In this document: one piece after another, positions 45,891 through 58,124 of the stretch
Position numbering within the stretch: position 1 is the first letter of the stretch
Layout: every line of letters begins with the position of its first letter
NCBI GenBank assembly: GCA_022316685.1
Contig: JAKJHU010000568.1
Coordinates: forward strand, 62,001-126,000
Length of the DNA: 64,000 nucleotides
Direction of reading: 5' to 3'
Source of the DNA: Progne subis subis
Lineage: Eukaryota; Chordata; Aves; Passeriformes; Hirundinidae
Position numbers and translations under genes: made by a program
Notes under the pieces: generated by a model
The model's input: the letters and a program-made list of their open reading frames with translations, nothing else
The model's database searches: none
Told to the model about the DNA's origin: nothing

Positions 45891-47340
45891 TTATGTTTGC
45901 CAAATTTAGTGTAGTGGTTTTAGTGTTTACTTTCTTTTTGTGGGAGAGGATCAGAGGAGCAAAGCAGGCTCAAGCTTAAAAAATAAACAAATAGTTTTAT
46001 TAACACACACTAAAAACAATGGAAAAGTTGGAAAAACAAAAGAAAACAAAACAAAATAAAACAAACAAAAACCACCCAAAATGAAACTTCAAACCACTCT
46101 TTCCTCGCCCTACAAACTGTTAACTTTCTTACAAACAACATAGAGAGACACAACCTGTGATTTTCAGTCAGTTTCACCATTTAAACATAATCTTTCATTA
46201 CTTTGGGAGAGGAGTCTCTCTAAAGTCTTACAGTGACATTCGCCACAAGATAAAAACAGTCTTGTGGCTCTCAATGTCACAAATCTGTAACTGCTTGGAG
46301 TTTTTGCAGATTGTGCTGTTCCACCCATTAGCAGCCTTTCCCCTGGCTACTCAGGGGCCTCTCAATGTATTTGGGGCACTGTTTAAGAATGCTTCCTCTA
46401 GTACAAAACAAGGGTTCTCTTCTTCTATCTCTAAAATTGTCTCTATCTCAAAAGCAATAGAGACCTCCTTTTACCCCAGGAGCTGAGGGCTTCAAATCCT
46501 TTTCTCTCTAAAACCATCTTTGTCTCAATGGCTGAGACCTCCTTTTACCCCAGGAATGAGTGGCTTTAAGATTCCCACTTAAATCTCAATCACATTAATC
46601 CTCAACTATGACTAAACCAGCATTCTCCCAAACAACATTAAGATGTTACATTTCTCCATAGTTTACACCAGAGAAGTCTGGTTAAAAAAATGTCCACTTC
46701 CTCAATCCCTCCTTCCAATAATCTTTATCAGTTCTCTCACTCTTGCTCCACTGACTTCATGTGGTGTCTTTCCTACATACACTCTGTCTCTTTCTTCTCT
46801 CTCTCAGAAGGGTTAGGCCTTGGAAGCTTCATATTGCCAGGAAAGGGTTAAATCTGCCCAGGCCTGCAGTGGCTATGTGCTCTCTGCTGGACAGCAGTCT
46901 CTCTCTCTCTTTCCCCCAAGAGGCCAGGGTTTCCTCCTTCCACTCTTTTTCTCTCCATCTCGAATCACCAGAGGAGGGGAGGGCAGGAGAGCTCTGCTCA
47001 CCCCTCGGTGACAATCGGGGCAGCCCTCGGCCTAACCAGGCCCAGAGCTGTTATCAGGGGCCCGGCAGAGATCCCTCCCTGCTCCGATGCTCCATGGAAG
47101 TTGAAAAAAGTAGTTGCTGTTAAGCTGTAACCTCTCCTCCCCTGCCGGGAGCGGACGGAGCGCGGCCAGGCCTCGAGCCAGCCTTTCCCCCCACAGAGGG
47201 GGTGGGGGAGCAGCAGGCCCGACTCGATGTGACCCGTTCAGCTGGCCAGGAGGAAAAGGGCCTGACCTGCAGCAAATCAGGGTTTGTATGGGTACTGCCC
47301 AAAGTCGCATTTGACATTCTCAGTGGTCAAAAGAGATGCC
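45891..47340 (-). repeat. LTR-like repeat of about 1.4 kb, minus strand, ends approximate
   Basis: Begins with 'gccaaatttagtgtagtgg' and 'ttttagtgtttactttc', then 'caaatagttttattaacac' (a polyadenylation signal on the minus strand), an (AAAC)-rich segment at 46,035-46,080, a roughly 75-bp duplicated block (about 46,422-46,490 and 46,503-46,566, both with 'agacctccttttacccc'), and a GC-rich promoter-like part at 46,980-47,280. From memory this is a known avian LTR type. No target duplication or coding region found. Confidence 0.5.
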
Positions 47341-48588
47341 AATATCCCAAACTCACCTTCTGATAGTTCCTTGTCCTTTATAAAGCAATTCCGAGGCACT
47401 GACAGGGGGATACTCTACATTCCTGTATGACTAAGAACTAAACTGTGCCAACCCATGATAACCACAAACATGTTTTCTCAACACATAATATGTGGCCTAT
47501 TAATTCTTCAAGTACTGTTAGCTGCAAAGGTGTAGAAAAAATTTTCTCTTTAGGAAGGCTTGATCAGGACATAGAAATTGTTGGTCCTCTGGTCCTCTCA
47601 GCTGCACACTGGACTAGAAGAATCTGTCACCACCACACTGTGGATAATTGAAGTGTGCTTCAAATGGGCTGAACTCAGCTATGAACTCCCAAGTATAGTT
47701 TAAGTAGGTAGTGTTAAAATTGGGATATTACTTAGTAAAATATTCAGTGTCATGGTCAAAAAAGTCACCAATAGTCTTTCTATTCCCTGTTTTTTCTTGG
47801 GAAAAACCACAAGGATTTTTGACAAGTTATAAAAACACCCTAAAAAGTCCAAAACTAAAACCAAACCAAAACAACAATAAAAAACAATGAAACAGCCAGA
47901 CAAAAGCCTCAATGCATCAACAACAACAAAACAACAACAACAAAACCCCCAAACCAACCAACCAAAAAACAATGCCCTAAATGGAAATACATTTGTTTGC
48001 TACAGAGTTCCTGAACATGGATGTTGGTTGTTCATATTTCAGGATGTCTTCTTTTCGTTTCCCCTAGATAAAAAGAAAAAGGGAGCCATCACCTGTAATT
48101 TTGGATGGTCCTCATGGCCTGACAGACTCTATGGAGATGTAAAGGTTAATTATGCATCACACTTCTATTGATTATAAAATGAAAAATCTTGGCTTTTCCT
48201 TAGGAGTAATTTTTCTTTATACAATCAAACTGACAATGCCAACTGACAAATAAAAACGAATGAACTAATAATCATATGCCTTCTCAAAAGATCATAAAAA
48301 CTAATGAAAGTTTTTCATCAGAATTGTTTCTAACTAAAATGAAATTCAGAATAATATTGGTACATCTATTTTTAGACTTCTCTGTGGCTTTGACCTTATC
48401 CCTTCCTTCATGAACTTCAATATTTTCTGCTGAGTGGATTCTGGGCTTCTGGTTGGTTTTTCTTGTCTGTGACATTTTTATGACTGTTTTCACTTTTTGA
48501 TGTTCTTTTCAGTGTCTGTGTCCCAAGGATATTCTATTGGTTCATGGGATGTTTATGACTACAAGTCCTTGGGATACTGACAGCACTA
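47341..48588. other. intergenic with A/C-rich tract
   Basis: AT-rich. At about 47,825-47,970 lies an A/C-rich, G-poor tract with (CAA)n and (CCAA)n segments. No gene supported. Confidence 0.45.
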
Positions 48589-49195
48589 TGTATTGGTTTT
48601 GGATGGGGTAGCGTTAGTTTTTTCCACAGTGTCAAGTATGTCAGGTATGGTGTTGAGTTTTGGATTTATGCTGAACACAGTGTTGATAACATAGAGATGT
48701 TTTTGTTATTGCTGAGCAGGGATGACAGAGAGCCAACACCTTTTCTGCTTTATCCCACTGCCAAGCTGGTAAAGAAGTTTGGACTACATGGTAGGCTGGG
48801 GCGACATTCAAGCTGACCAAAGGTATATTCCAGAGCCTGTGCCATCCTGCTCAGTATATCAAGCTGCGTGCAAGAAGGAGGAGGAGGAAGGAGGGGACGT
48901 TTGCAGTGATGGCATTTGTCTTCCCAAGTCGCTGTGAGGCGCGAGGGGGTCCCACTGTCGTGGAAGTGCAAAACACCTGCCTGCCCGCCTGTGGGCAATG
49001 GTGAATGAGCTCTTTGGGGTTGTTTTGCTTGTGTGTGTGACTTCTGCATTCCCTATGCAACTGAATTGTTCTGCGCCCGTGAGTTTTCCAGCTTTTACCC
49101 GTCCAGTTGTCTCTCCAGTCCATCCCACTGGTGGGGCATTGAAGGAGAAGGGCTGTGTGTGGTGCTTGATTGCAGGCTGGGGTTAAAACACAACA
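48589..49195 (+). repeat. old solo LTR, plus strand
   Basis: Starts 'tgtattggttttggatgggg', passes 'gttgagttttggatttatgc' and 'ttgctgagcaggg', and ends 'gcaggctggggttaaaac' then 'acaaca'. Same phrase order as the LTR at 25,069-25,644, so both belong to one common avian ERVL LTR group. Heavily mutated; flanks cacta/cacag are too weak to claim as target duplication. Confidence 0.7.
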
Positions 49196-49489
49196 CACAG
49201 TCACAGGAGATTCCTCATCTACACAAATGAACCTGTTGGTCCCAGAGACATACTTGGAACTGCGAGGAACTGTGAAGCTGATCTGCAAGTGTAATCTTCA
49301 ATACTCCATAACCAGAGCAGGTACCTGCCAATGACAGATAAGGATTTCTTTTAAATTACATTTTTATGTTCAGAATCTTCATTTGTTTGAGCTGGAAAGT
49401 GAATATATGAATGCACAAAAGATGAAATCTAAATGTTTGCTAGGATGCTGAGTGAATGGTTACATCAGTATGTACTGACACAGGATTAT
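49196..49489. other. intergenic spacer
   Basis: About 290 bp between an old LTR and a CR1 fragment; nothing recognisable. Confidence 0.4.
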
Positions 49490-49800
49490 TGAACCATAGA
49501 ATCATAGGATCATAAAATGGTTTGGGTTGGAAGGGACCTAAAAGATCATCTAGTTACAACTTCCTCCACATTCAGGGACAGGACATCCACAACTTCACTG
49601 GGGAAACTGTTCCAGTGTCTCACAATCCTCACAGGAAATAATTTGTTTCCAATATCTAATTTTACTCTCCTCTTGTAGTTTAAAACCCTTCCTCTTTTTT
49701 CTACCACAATCTGCCCTACTATTATGCTGTGCTTCAGAGATTTCAGAAATCTCTGAAACACCATCAAGCCCATTTTTTTCTTCCCCCAGTTTCACAAAAC
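49490..49800 (-). mobile_element. short CR1 LINE 3' end, minus strand
   Basis: The plus strand starts with the reversed CR1 tail ('accatagaatcataggatc', 'ggtttgggttggaagggacc') and continues with the 3' end of ORF2, whose minus-strand translation contains 'KLDIGNKLFPVRIVRHWNSF'. About 310 bp; 5'-truncated. Confidence 0.9.
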
Positions 49801-51296
49801 ATTATAAGGAAACTTTTTTTTTTCCCCCCTCTATGAAAATGTTCTTTCTATTCCTTTTTTGACATGAAAATTCTGTGGAAAAAAAACCCAGTGCAATTTG
49901 TTGACAAAAATAGCTGAATGTATAGCTTTAACCTTTAGGGATGCAGACAGTTAAAAGGTTAGTAAGATTTCTGAGGATGCCTTCCCATTTTTTATGTTCT
50001 ATTATTGAATATTAATAAGGAATGTGGCTTGAAAATTTTGGAATATGTCATGTGCCTGAAAGCCATGAGTGTCACAGATATGATCTTTAAATTTATTTTG
50101 ATTAGAACTCACTGTACTATGTCATGTATACTTCCCATTTCTGGATGTTGTGTATGTTGTATAACTCTGCAAAATATTTCAACAAAAATAATTTTTTATA
50201 TATGAAAATAGATGCTACTAAAGGCACAGTACCATATTCCTATCCTTGGTATGGAATTTAGATCCTGTTTTCTCTCATAAATGGATTCAAAAATCCAAGA
50301 AGATGTAATGTCTGTATGAGTTAAGCCTGTGTTCGGAAAATCAAACAGTTGTATTTTCTCTTTTTTTTCAATAATGCCTCTTTTTAGATCTTGCCATCAG
50401 AATGAATGCATGGGGTTTTTACAAGCATTCAATTCTTTTTTTCTTGCATTCTAATTATATTTCTCTTTTTTGTTTGTTTGTTTTGTTTTAGTTCAACACA
50501 TTTTTTCCATCAGTGAGACAAGTCTATCTGGTCTGTGTCAAAACCATATTTTACCTTGGAAGGTCTTAATCTCTTTCTTCCATTAAAGAAAATCTACAGG
50601 GTCAGGGTGCTGACAGCCTGTGTAAAAACTCCAAGGCTTCTGTTCACAAAATAAATTCTCTATGTGTTGAAAAACTAGTAAACTTCCTTTTCCAAAATTG
50701 TGTCTGTGACATGATAAAGATATTCCCAATATTAAAACAACTGTACCATGATTAGGACTTTGATTGCTAATTATGATCATGATTATCACCATAAAGGTTT
50801 TTTTTTTCCTCATACTTAATCAACTAACAATCCTGACATTTTGCTTTGCCTCATGAAAGGTAGGTTTTTCAAGTGTTTGAGACTCTAGATTCATTTATAT
50901 GCTAGATATTAATAAGGAGTAATAAATATGCCAATAATTTATTGTGAAAACTGGATTCTCTGTTATTGGAAGTTAAGATTAAGCACCTTTTGAAAGCACT
51001 TAGACAGTCACTCTTGCTCCCATACTGGACAGGAGAAAAAATGGTGTAAATTATTTGTATGATTCAACAGACTGGAAAAGGAGTCAGAGCTAGAGAGCTG
51101 GAAAACATCAGAAATGGTGTGAGAAAGAAGTTGTGATGGAGTTTAGTTTTAACAGATGCAGTATCAAACATACACCCAACATGCACTACTACTCTTGCCG
51201 GTGCAGAGCCCTTCATATTCTCAAGTTCATTCAACAAGAAAAGGAGGCAGCATTCTGAGCACATACCTTCTTAACTATATTGAAACTTGGAGTCTT
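49801..51296. other. intergenic, no gene seen
   Basis: AT-rich host DNA up to the insertion of ERV copy C. The last five bases before it (51,297-51,301) are gtatg, the left target duplication. Confidence 0.5.
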
Positions 51297-51301
51297 GTAT
51301 G

Positions 51302-52049
51302 TGTCCTAGGGTAATTTTATGACGCTTGTATCCCCCGTCTTCTGTTCTGTTTGTGCTGTATATTGAGTTTTGTGCCTTTAAGACTGATTCTAAGAGCAAG
51401 AACAGGCGCAGAGTTTGTTTTGAGAAATGTGCCTGCCTCTTCCACATTCTTCTCCAGATGGGGTGTTCGGTGGACGCTTGGAGACACTGCAGGACAGAGT
51501 TGTTTTTTGTTTGTTTGTTTGTTTGTTTTTTTGTTTTGTTTTTTTGGGGGTTTTTTTTGTTTGTTTGTTTGTTTTTTTGTTTTTTTTTTTTCTTTTTTTT
51601 TTTAAGTTAGTTTCAGCTAGCTAGGGCAAAGAAGTTTCTTGGACTGTTTTTTTTTCCTTTTTCTTGGAACTGTTTAAACCTGCTCCGGACTGAAAACCCA
51701 GGGGAGCACTGGGGGCTGCACCTGCGGCCCACCGGGGCCTGGAGCTCGGCATTTTCCAGCAGCGCCACAGGGACTGGGATTGATGAGAGACTGAGAGAGA
51801 GCCGAGCTCCACCCACAGCAAGGACTTTCTCAATTTGCCATCTCACTCCAGAACGAGAGGTTTTATTGTTTCATATTATTCATTCTTTATACTTGTATGC
51901 ACTTTGTTTGTTAAGTAAAATAGTTTTTTCCACATTTCTCCAAAGAAGTTTTTTCACCGGACTGGTTGGAGGGAGGGACCACTTGGGTTTCCTTCTCAGA
52001 GGGATCCTGTTCAGGGGTTTTCTCCCAAATTTGTCCCTAAACCAGGACA
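51302..52049 (+). repeat. 5' LTR of ERV copy C
   Basis: TGTCCTAGGG...CAGGACA. A G/T-rich simple tract of (TTTG)n and T runs fills 51,500-51,605. Its 3' half differs at clustered positions from both the 3' LTR and the LTR of copy A (for example 51,765-51,786 and 51,930-52,010). Confidence 0.92.
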
Positions 52050-52059
52050 ATACTTTTAT

Positions 52060-52077
52060 TGGCACCCAACATGGGGC
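52060..52077 (+). promoter_or_regulatory. primer-binding site of copy C, tRNA-Lys1,2 type
   Basis: 'tggcacccaacatggggc' followed by tcgag matches the tRNA-Lys1,2 primer site at 16 of 18 positions. It stands 10 nt after the LTR end. Confidence 0.78.
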
Positions 52078-52160
52078 TCGAGAGAGTGGAAAAAACTTGT
52101 ATTGATTATTAACTGCATTTTTTGGTTGTCCTTTGTGTGGGGATTAAACAGTCAGTAGCC

Positions 52161-54022
52161 ATGTTGCTTCTTGAAGTCCTAACGTCTCTTAGAGTGGAGT
52201 CTTTTCTGTGTTTCGGTTCCCTAGGCTTTTTTGAGGTCTTAATACCTTTCTGGTCCCTAGGTTTGTTTTCTTACCTAGAAATAGAAATAGCTCCAATATT
52301 GTCCCTAACATACAGCTTTTACACTAGGAATGCACAAATTAAAATAGCTATTTTGTTGGGTTTGGTGATTATGGTTTACAGGAAGCTTATATAGGTACTG
52401 GAGTTTGTTCCAGGTATGTTCGGCTTATGGTTTTTTCGTCCTACCCTGCGTCCTAGTTCCAGCAGCATGTTTTGGGGATGTATCAGTAATTGCACCCAGT
52501 TTGTTAGAGGAGGAGTAGGGGCTGAAGCTCTTCAACCTCTCCTTTCCTTCTTCTCTTTTGAGTCAGTTACATCACTTTTGGAGAATGTTCAGGGTCTCCT
52601 GAATGTTAAAGACCCCAGCTCCCTGGTATTTCACCTGGTGACCTTCCTCTATATAGTTTATAGCTTTTCTAGAATGAGTCACACACTGCTAAACACTGTA
52701 GGGCAGCAGATAGAGGCAGGGGGGCAGGGAGATAAATCAGTCACTCAGGCTGCAGCCAACCCCACAGCTATTCAGGCTGCAGCTAAACCAGACAGTGAGG
52801 TTTAGCTAAGACACCGGCAGTTGCTGCAGTAAAGAAGGGAAAGGAGCACACGGACAAAACTGATCGACCAGTAGATGATGATTCAGGTGAAGGATCCTCA
52901 GTGCCTCCTGACACCCAGTCAGGAGTCAAACCAACTGACACACAATCAGAAGCTGAAGCAACTGATGATACACAATCAGAAGCTGAACCAACTGATACAA
53001 AGTCAGAAGCCCAACCAACTGGCACAAGATCGGGATTCTGACCAACTAGCACACGATCAGAAGCCCAACCAGCTGCCACAAGATCAGGAGCCCAACCAGC
53101 TGCTACAAGATCAGGAGATACTATTGAGTCCTTTTCCCTGAAGGACCATGGTGGCCCAAGAAAGGATTACACCCAATGACCTGATGAATCTATAATTAGT
53201 TGGTTAGTCCATCTCTGGGATGCTGCAGTCGAGGCTGCAATGCTGGATGGCACTGAAGCAAGGCATTTAGGATCTCTGTCACATGATCCAGTTATCGACC
53301 AAGAGACGGTGAGGGAGCCTCACTCTTGCAGTCTCTGGGAACAGGTCCTGGGAAGTGTGGCACAAAGATATCTGTGTGCAGATGATCTCTATCTGCAGGA
53401 AACTCAGTGGAAAACCATTGAACAAGTGATTCAGTGCTTGAGAAAAACGGCAGTGGCGGAGATTGTCTTCTCAGGTGACCTAAACACTAGGAACCCTGCG
53501 GGTACCATGTACACCTGTGATGTGGCGAAAACTTGTACGACTTGGGCTACAAAAATACTCTTCTGCTTTAGCAATAATGAAGTGAGATGACACAGAGGAG
53601 ACTGTGCTTGATATGGCGAAGAAGCTCCAAGCATATGCAGATACCTTGCATGATCCAACACATGCAAGAATCGCAGCTCTGGAAACACAGGTGCGGGGAT
53701 TAGCAGACAAGATGGAGGAGAATCACAAAAAACTCAGGGAGGAAATGAAAAAGGGCTTTCTCCAAATCCCTGCAATCAGGTTAGAGGTTCTGGCACCACA
53801 CGCAAACGTTCCCCAGGTAGAGAGGGAAAAGGCATCCCATGGGCTAAGCTGTAGTCCTTCCTGCGTGAATGTGGAGAAAATATGAAAAGGTAGGATGGAG
53901 AATCTACTGATGCTATGGCACAACGGCTACATGAATTGTTGGACGGCAAGACTGTGAGAGGAAGTTCTACCAAGAAGGAAGCAGCTCTGGTTATCCAGAG
54001 AAATAAGGATAATCATGCTTAG
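52161..54022 (+). pseudogene. gag: gag pseudogene of copy C
   Basis: Homologous to the gag of copy B from the ATG at 52,161. Retained: hydrophobic N-terminus, a linker with a repeating unit of about 27-30 bp (about 52,925-53,120), the conserved core (from about 53,180), the coiled-coil part (about 53,660-53,760) and the terminal amber at 54,020-54,022. Broken by TAG at 52,392-52,394, a TAG at about 52,804, a TGA in the linker near 53,038, TGA at 53,177-53,179, a 1-nt indel near 53,500, TGA at 53,583-53,585 and TAG at 53,852-53,854. It lacks the same block of about 245 bp as copy A. It also has an extra 6-bp duplication (gaaata) near 52,285. Confidence 0.85.
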
Positions 54023-57000
54023 AGGGGCCCTGCCTCTAGCCAGGTAGAGGCCCAGGGTTTTTGGACTGTGTGGATTCGTTGGCCTGGCACATCAGAACCA
54101 CAAAAATATGAGGCCTTAGTTGACACTGGTGCACAGTGCACATTACTCCCATCAAGACATGTGGGGGAAGAATCTGTTTCCATTGCTGGGGTGACAGGAG
54201 GTTCACAAGATTTTACTTTGGTGGAAGCTGATGTGAGCCTGACTGGAAAGGAGTGGAAGAGACACCCTATTGTGACTGGCCCAGAGGCTCCAGGCATTTT
54301 GGGCATAGACTTCCTCCAAAATGGGTATTTCAAAGACCCAAAGGGATTCAGGCGAGCATTCGGAATAACAGCTGTAGAGACAGGGGGTGTTAAGCAGTTG
54401 AATACCTTATCTGGATTATCAGAGAACTTATCTGCTGTAGGTCTTCTGAAAGTGGAAGAGCAATGAGTGCCAATTGCCACTTCAACAGTGCATCGCCGAC
54501 AGTATAGAACAACTCGAGATGATGTGATGCCCATCCACAAGATGATCCGTGAGCTGGAGACCCAAGGGGTGGTCAGCAAAACCCACTCACCCTTCAACAG
54601 CCCCATCTGGCCTGTGCGCAAGTCTGACGGAGAATGGAGATTGACTGTGGATTACCGTGCCTTGAACGAAGTGACTCCACCATTGAGCGCTGCTGTACCG
54701 GACATGCTGGAACTCCAGTACGAGCTGGAGTCCAAGGCAGCAAAATGGTACGCCACAATTGACATTGATAATGCATTTTTCTCCATTCCTCTGGCTGCAG
54801 AATGCAGGCCTCAGCTTGCCTTCACATAGAGAGGAGTGCAGTACACCTGGAACTGATTGCCCCAGGGGTGGAAACACAGCCCCACCATCTGCCATGGACT
54901 GATCCAGGCTGCACTAGAAAAGGGTGAGGCTCCAGAGCACCTACAGTATATCGATGACATCATTGTGTAGGGAAACACAGCAATGGAAGTATCTGAGAAA
55001 GGAGAGAAGATCATCCAAATTCTCCTGAAGGCTGGTTTTGCTATCAAGAAGAGCAAAGTTAAGGGGCCTGCTCAAGAGATCCAGTTCCTAGGAGTAAAGT
55101 GGCAAGATGGATGGCAGCAGATTCCCACTGAGGTCATCAACAAGATCACAGCGATGTCTCCACCAACCAACAAAAAGGAAACACAAGCTTTCCTAGGCAC
55201 CATATGTTTCTGGAGAATGCACATCCCTGAGTACAATCAGACTGTGAGCCCTCTCTACCTGGTTACCTGCAAGAAGAACGATTTCCACTGGGGCCCTGAA
55301 CAACAACAAGTCTTTGCCCAGATCAAGCAGGAGATCGCTCATGCGGTAGCCCTTGGCCCAATCAGGACAGGACCAGAGGTGAAGAACATGCTCTACTCTG
55401 CAGCCGGGCACCATGGTCTGTCCTGGAGCCTTTGGCAAAAAGTGCCTGGGGAGACTCGAGGCCAACCACTGGGATTCTGGAGTCAAAGCTACCGAGGGTC
55501 TAAAGCCAGCTACACTCCAACAGAGAAGGAAATCTTGGCTGCCTATGAAGGAATCCAAGCAGCCTCAGAAGTAGTAGGCACTGAAACACAACTCCTGCTG
55601 GCACCTCAACTACCAGTGCTGGGATGGATGTTCAAAGCAGAAGTTCCTCTACAGACCATGCCACCAATGCCACATGGAGCAAATGGATTGCCTTCATCAC
55701 TCAGCGTGCCCGTACTGGAAACCTGAATTGCCCTGAGATTTTGGAAATAATTACAAACTGGCTGGAAGGTGAAAACTTTGGTCTCATGGATGAAGAGGAG
55801 CAGGAACAAGTGACACGTGCTGAAAAAGCTCCACTGTAAAACCAACAGCCAGCAGAAGGAACACGTGCTCTTTTCACTGACTTTTCACTTTTCACTGATG
55901 GTTCCTGTCGTATTATTGGGATGAAATGAAAGTGGAAAGCAGCCGTATGGGCCCCACACAACAGGTTGCACAAGCCACTGAAGGAGAAGGTGGGTCAAGC
56001 CTCGCTGAGCTCAAAGCTGTTCAACTGGCCCTGGACATTGTTGAAAGAGAGAAGTGGCCAAAGCTCTACCTCTACACTGATTCGTAGATAGTGGCCAATG
56101 CTCTGTGGCGATGGCTGTAAAAGTGGAAAAAGGCCAACTGGCAGCATAGGGGAAAACCAATTTGGGCTGCAGATGAGTGGAAAGACATTGCCAGTTGAGT
56201 AGAGAAGCTACCTGTGAAAGTCCGTCATGTAGAGTTGGGCTAATGAGGAGCATCGAAACAATGAGCAGGTAGATGAGGCTGCAAAGAGAGAGGTGTCAAA
56301 GATAGACTTAGATTGGCAACACAAGGGAGAGTTGTTCCCAGCTCGATGGGCCCATGATGCCTCAGGTCACCAGGGCAGAGATGCCACCTATAAGTGGGCA
56401 CGAGACCGAGGGGTGGATCTAACCATGGACAGTATTTCTCAGGTTATCCATGACTGTGAGACGTGTGCTGCCATCAAGCAGGCCAAGTGGGTGAAGCCCC
56501 TATGGTATGGCAGGCGATGGTCCAAATATAAGTACGGGGAAGCCTGGCAGATTGACTACATCACCCTTCCCCAAACCCGCCAAGGCAAGCACTATGTGCT
56601 GACCATGGTGGAAGCCACCACTGGATGGCTGGAGACCTATACTGTGCCTCATGCTACGGCCCCTAACACCATCCTGGGCCTTGAAAAACAAGTACTTTGG
56701 AGGCATGGTACCCCTGAGAGGATTGAGTCAGACAATGGAACTCATTTCAAGAACAGCCTCATCAAAAACTGGGCTAGGGAACATGGCATTGAGTGGGTGT
56801 ACCATATCCCCTATCACGCACCAGCTTCAGGGAAGGTAGAAAGATACAATGGACTGCTAAAAACCACCCTGAAAGCACTGGGTGGGGGATCATTCAAAAA
56901 CTGGGAGCAGCATCTAGCAAAGGCCACCTGGTTAGTTAACACCCGAGGTTCCACCAACCAAGCAGGCCCTGCCCAATCTGAGCCCCTACACACAGTAGAT

Positions 57001-57187
57001 GGAGAGAAAGTCCCAGCAGTACATGTAAGAGGTTTGTTAGGGAAGACCATTTGGACCATCTGCTTCAAGTACAGAGGATCCCATCCGTGGGATTGTCTTT
57101 GCTCAGGGACCAGGCTGCACATGGTGGGTAATGCAGAAAGATGGAAGCACACGATGTGTACCCCAGGGAGATTTGATTGTTGGGTGA
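54023..57187 (+). pseudogene. pol: pro-pol pseudogene of copy C
   Basis: All pol domains are recognisable but split. Protease with D-T-G-A at about 54,122. Reverse transcriptase from about 54,470, with the Y-I-D-D region at about 54,948. RNase H remnant at 55,870-56,290; integrase with both zinc-site His and Cys and the D, D-35-E residues at about 56,293-57,050. Breaks: TGA at 54,464, TAG at 54,827, TGA at about 54,854, TAG at about 54,968, a frameshift near 55,650, TAA at about 55,837, a tandem duplication around 55,873-55,898, TGA at about 55,926, TAG at about 56,086, TGA near 56,118 and 56,197, a deletion of about 18 bp near 56,230 and a frameshift near 57,055. The integrase part is the longest open piece (325 codons). 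Confidence 0.9.
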
Positions 57188-57323
57188 GAACCATGTGTAA
57201 CTATCACTGTGTGCTGAATGGTACTGCCACCGTAGGTAGCTGTATATTGCATATTGTTTTTATATAGATAGATGTGTGTGTAGAGGTAGAGTATATATAT
57301 TAATTTTAGTAAGTTGATGGTAT

Positions 57324-57340
57324 GGGGATAAGGGGTGGAA
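57324..57340 (+). promoter_or_regulatory. polypurine tract of copy C
   Basis: 'ggggataaggggtggaa' ends directly at the TG of the 3' LTR, as in copy B. Confidence 0.75.
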
Positions 57341-58124
57341 TGTCCTAGGGTAACTTTATGATGTTTGTATCCCCAATCGTCTATTCTGTTTGGGCTGTAT
57401 ATTGAGTTCTGTGCCTTTAAGACTGGTTCTAAGAGCAAGGAGAAGCATGGCGAAATTGTTTTGAGAAATCTGCCTGACTCCTCCACATTCTTCTCCGGAC
57501 GGGGTGTTCGGTGGAGGCTTGGAGACACTGCAGGACAGAGGTGTGGTGGTTTTTTTGTTTGTTTGTTTGTTTTTTGTTGTTGTTGTGTTTTTGGGGTTTT
57601 TTTGTTTGTTTGGTTTTGGGTTTGTTTGTTTGTTTGTTTTTGGGGTTTTGTTTTGTTTTTGTTTTTTTTTTCTTTCAGTTAGTTTCAGCTAGGTAGGGCA
57701 GAGAAGTTCCCTGGACTGGTTTTTTTTTTTCCTTTTTCTTGGAACTGTTTAAACCTGCCCTGGACTGAAAACCCAGGGGAGCACTGGGGGCTGCACCTGC
57801 GGCCCACCGGGGCCTGGAGCTCGGCATTTTCCAGCAGCGCCGGAGGGACTGGGACTGAGGAGAGACTGAGAGAGAGCCGAGCTCCACCCACGGCAAGGAC
57901 TTTCTCAATTTGCCATCTCACTCCAGAACGAGAGGTTTTATTGCTTCATATTATTCATTCTTTATACTTGTATGCACTTTGTTTGTTAAGTAAAATAGTT
58001 TTTTCCACTTTTCTCCAAAGAAGTTTTTTTACCAGACTGGTTGGAGGGAGGGGCCACTTGGGTTTGCTTTCCGGAGAGATCCTATTCAGGGGTTTTCTCA
58101 CAAATTTGTCCCTAAACCAGGACA
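57341..58124 (+). repeat. 3' LTR of ERV copy C
   Basis: TGTCCTAGGG...CAGGACA, 784 bp, with a G/T-rich simple tract at 57,545-57,675. Its last 366 bp are closer to the LTR of copy A (about 5 differences) than to the 5' LTR of the same provirus (about 19). Confidence 0.92.

Larger units (their letters stand above)
51302..58124 (+). mobile_element. ERVL-like endogenous retrovirus copy C, full outline, inactivated
   Basis: A 6,823-bp provirus: 5' LTR 51,302-52,049, primer site 52,060, gag remnant from 52,161, amber at 54,020, pro-pol remnant to about 57,187, purine tract 57,324-57,340, 3' LTR 57,341-58,124. Perfect target duplication gtatg at 51,297-51,301 and 58,125-58,129. No env. It is the same group as copy B and a close sister of copy A. 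Many stops and frameshifts make it unable to encode its proteins. The two LTRs differ from each other by about 5% in the alignable half and in length (748 and 784 bp), mainly through the G/T-rich tract. Confidence 0.93.

Noticed and set aside
46761..47317. Open frames in the GC-rich part of the 45.9-47.3 kb repeat
   Set aside because: They lie in the promoter-like part of an LTR-like repeat, overlap on both strands and have no family features.
51326..51624. Phe/Val/Cys-rich open frames (also at 57,365-57,696)
   Set aside because: Translations of the G/T simple repeat in the LTRs of copy C, not membrane proteins.
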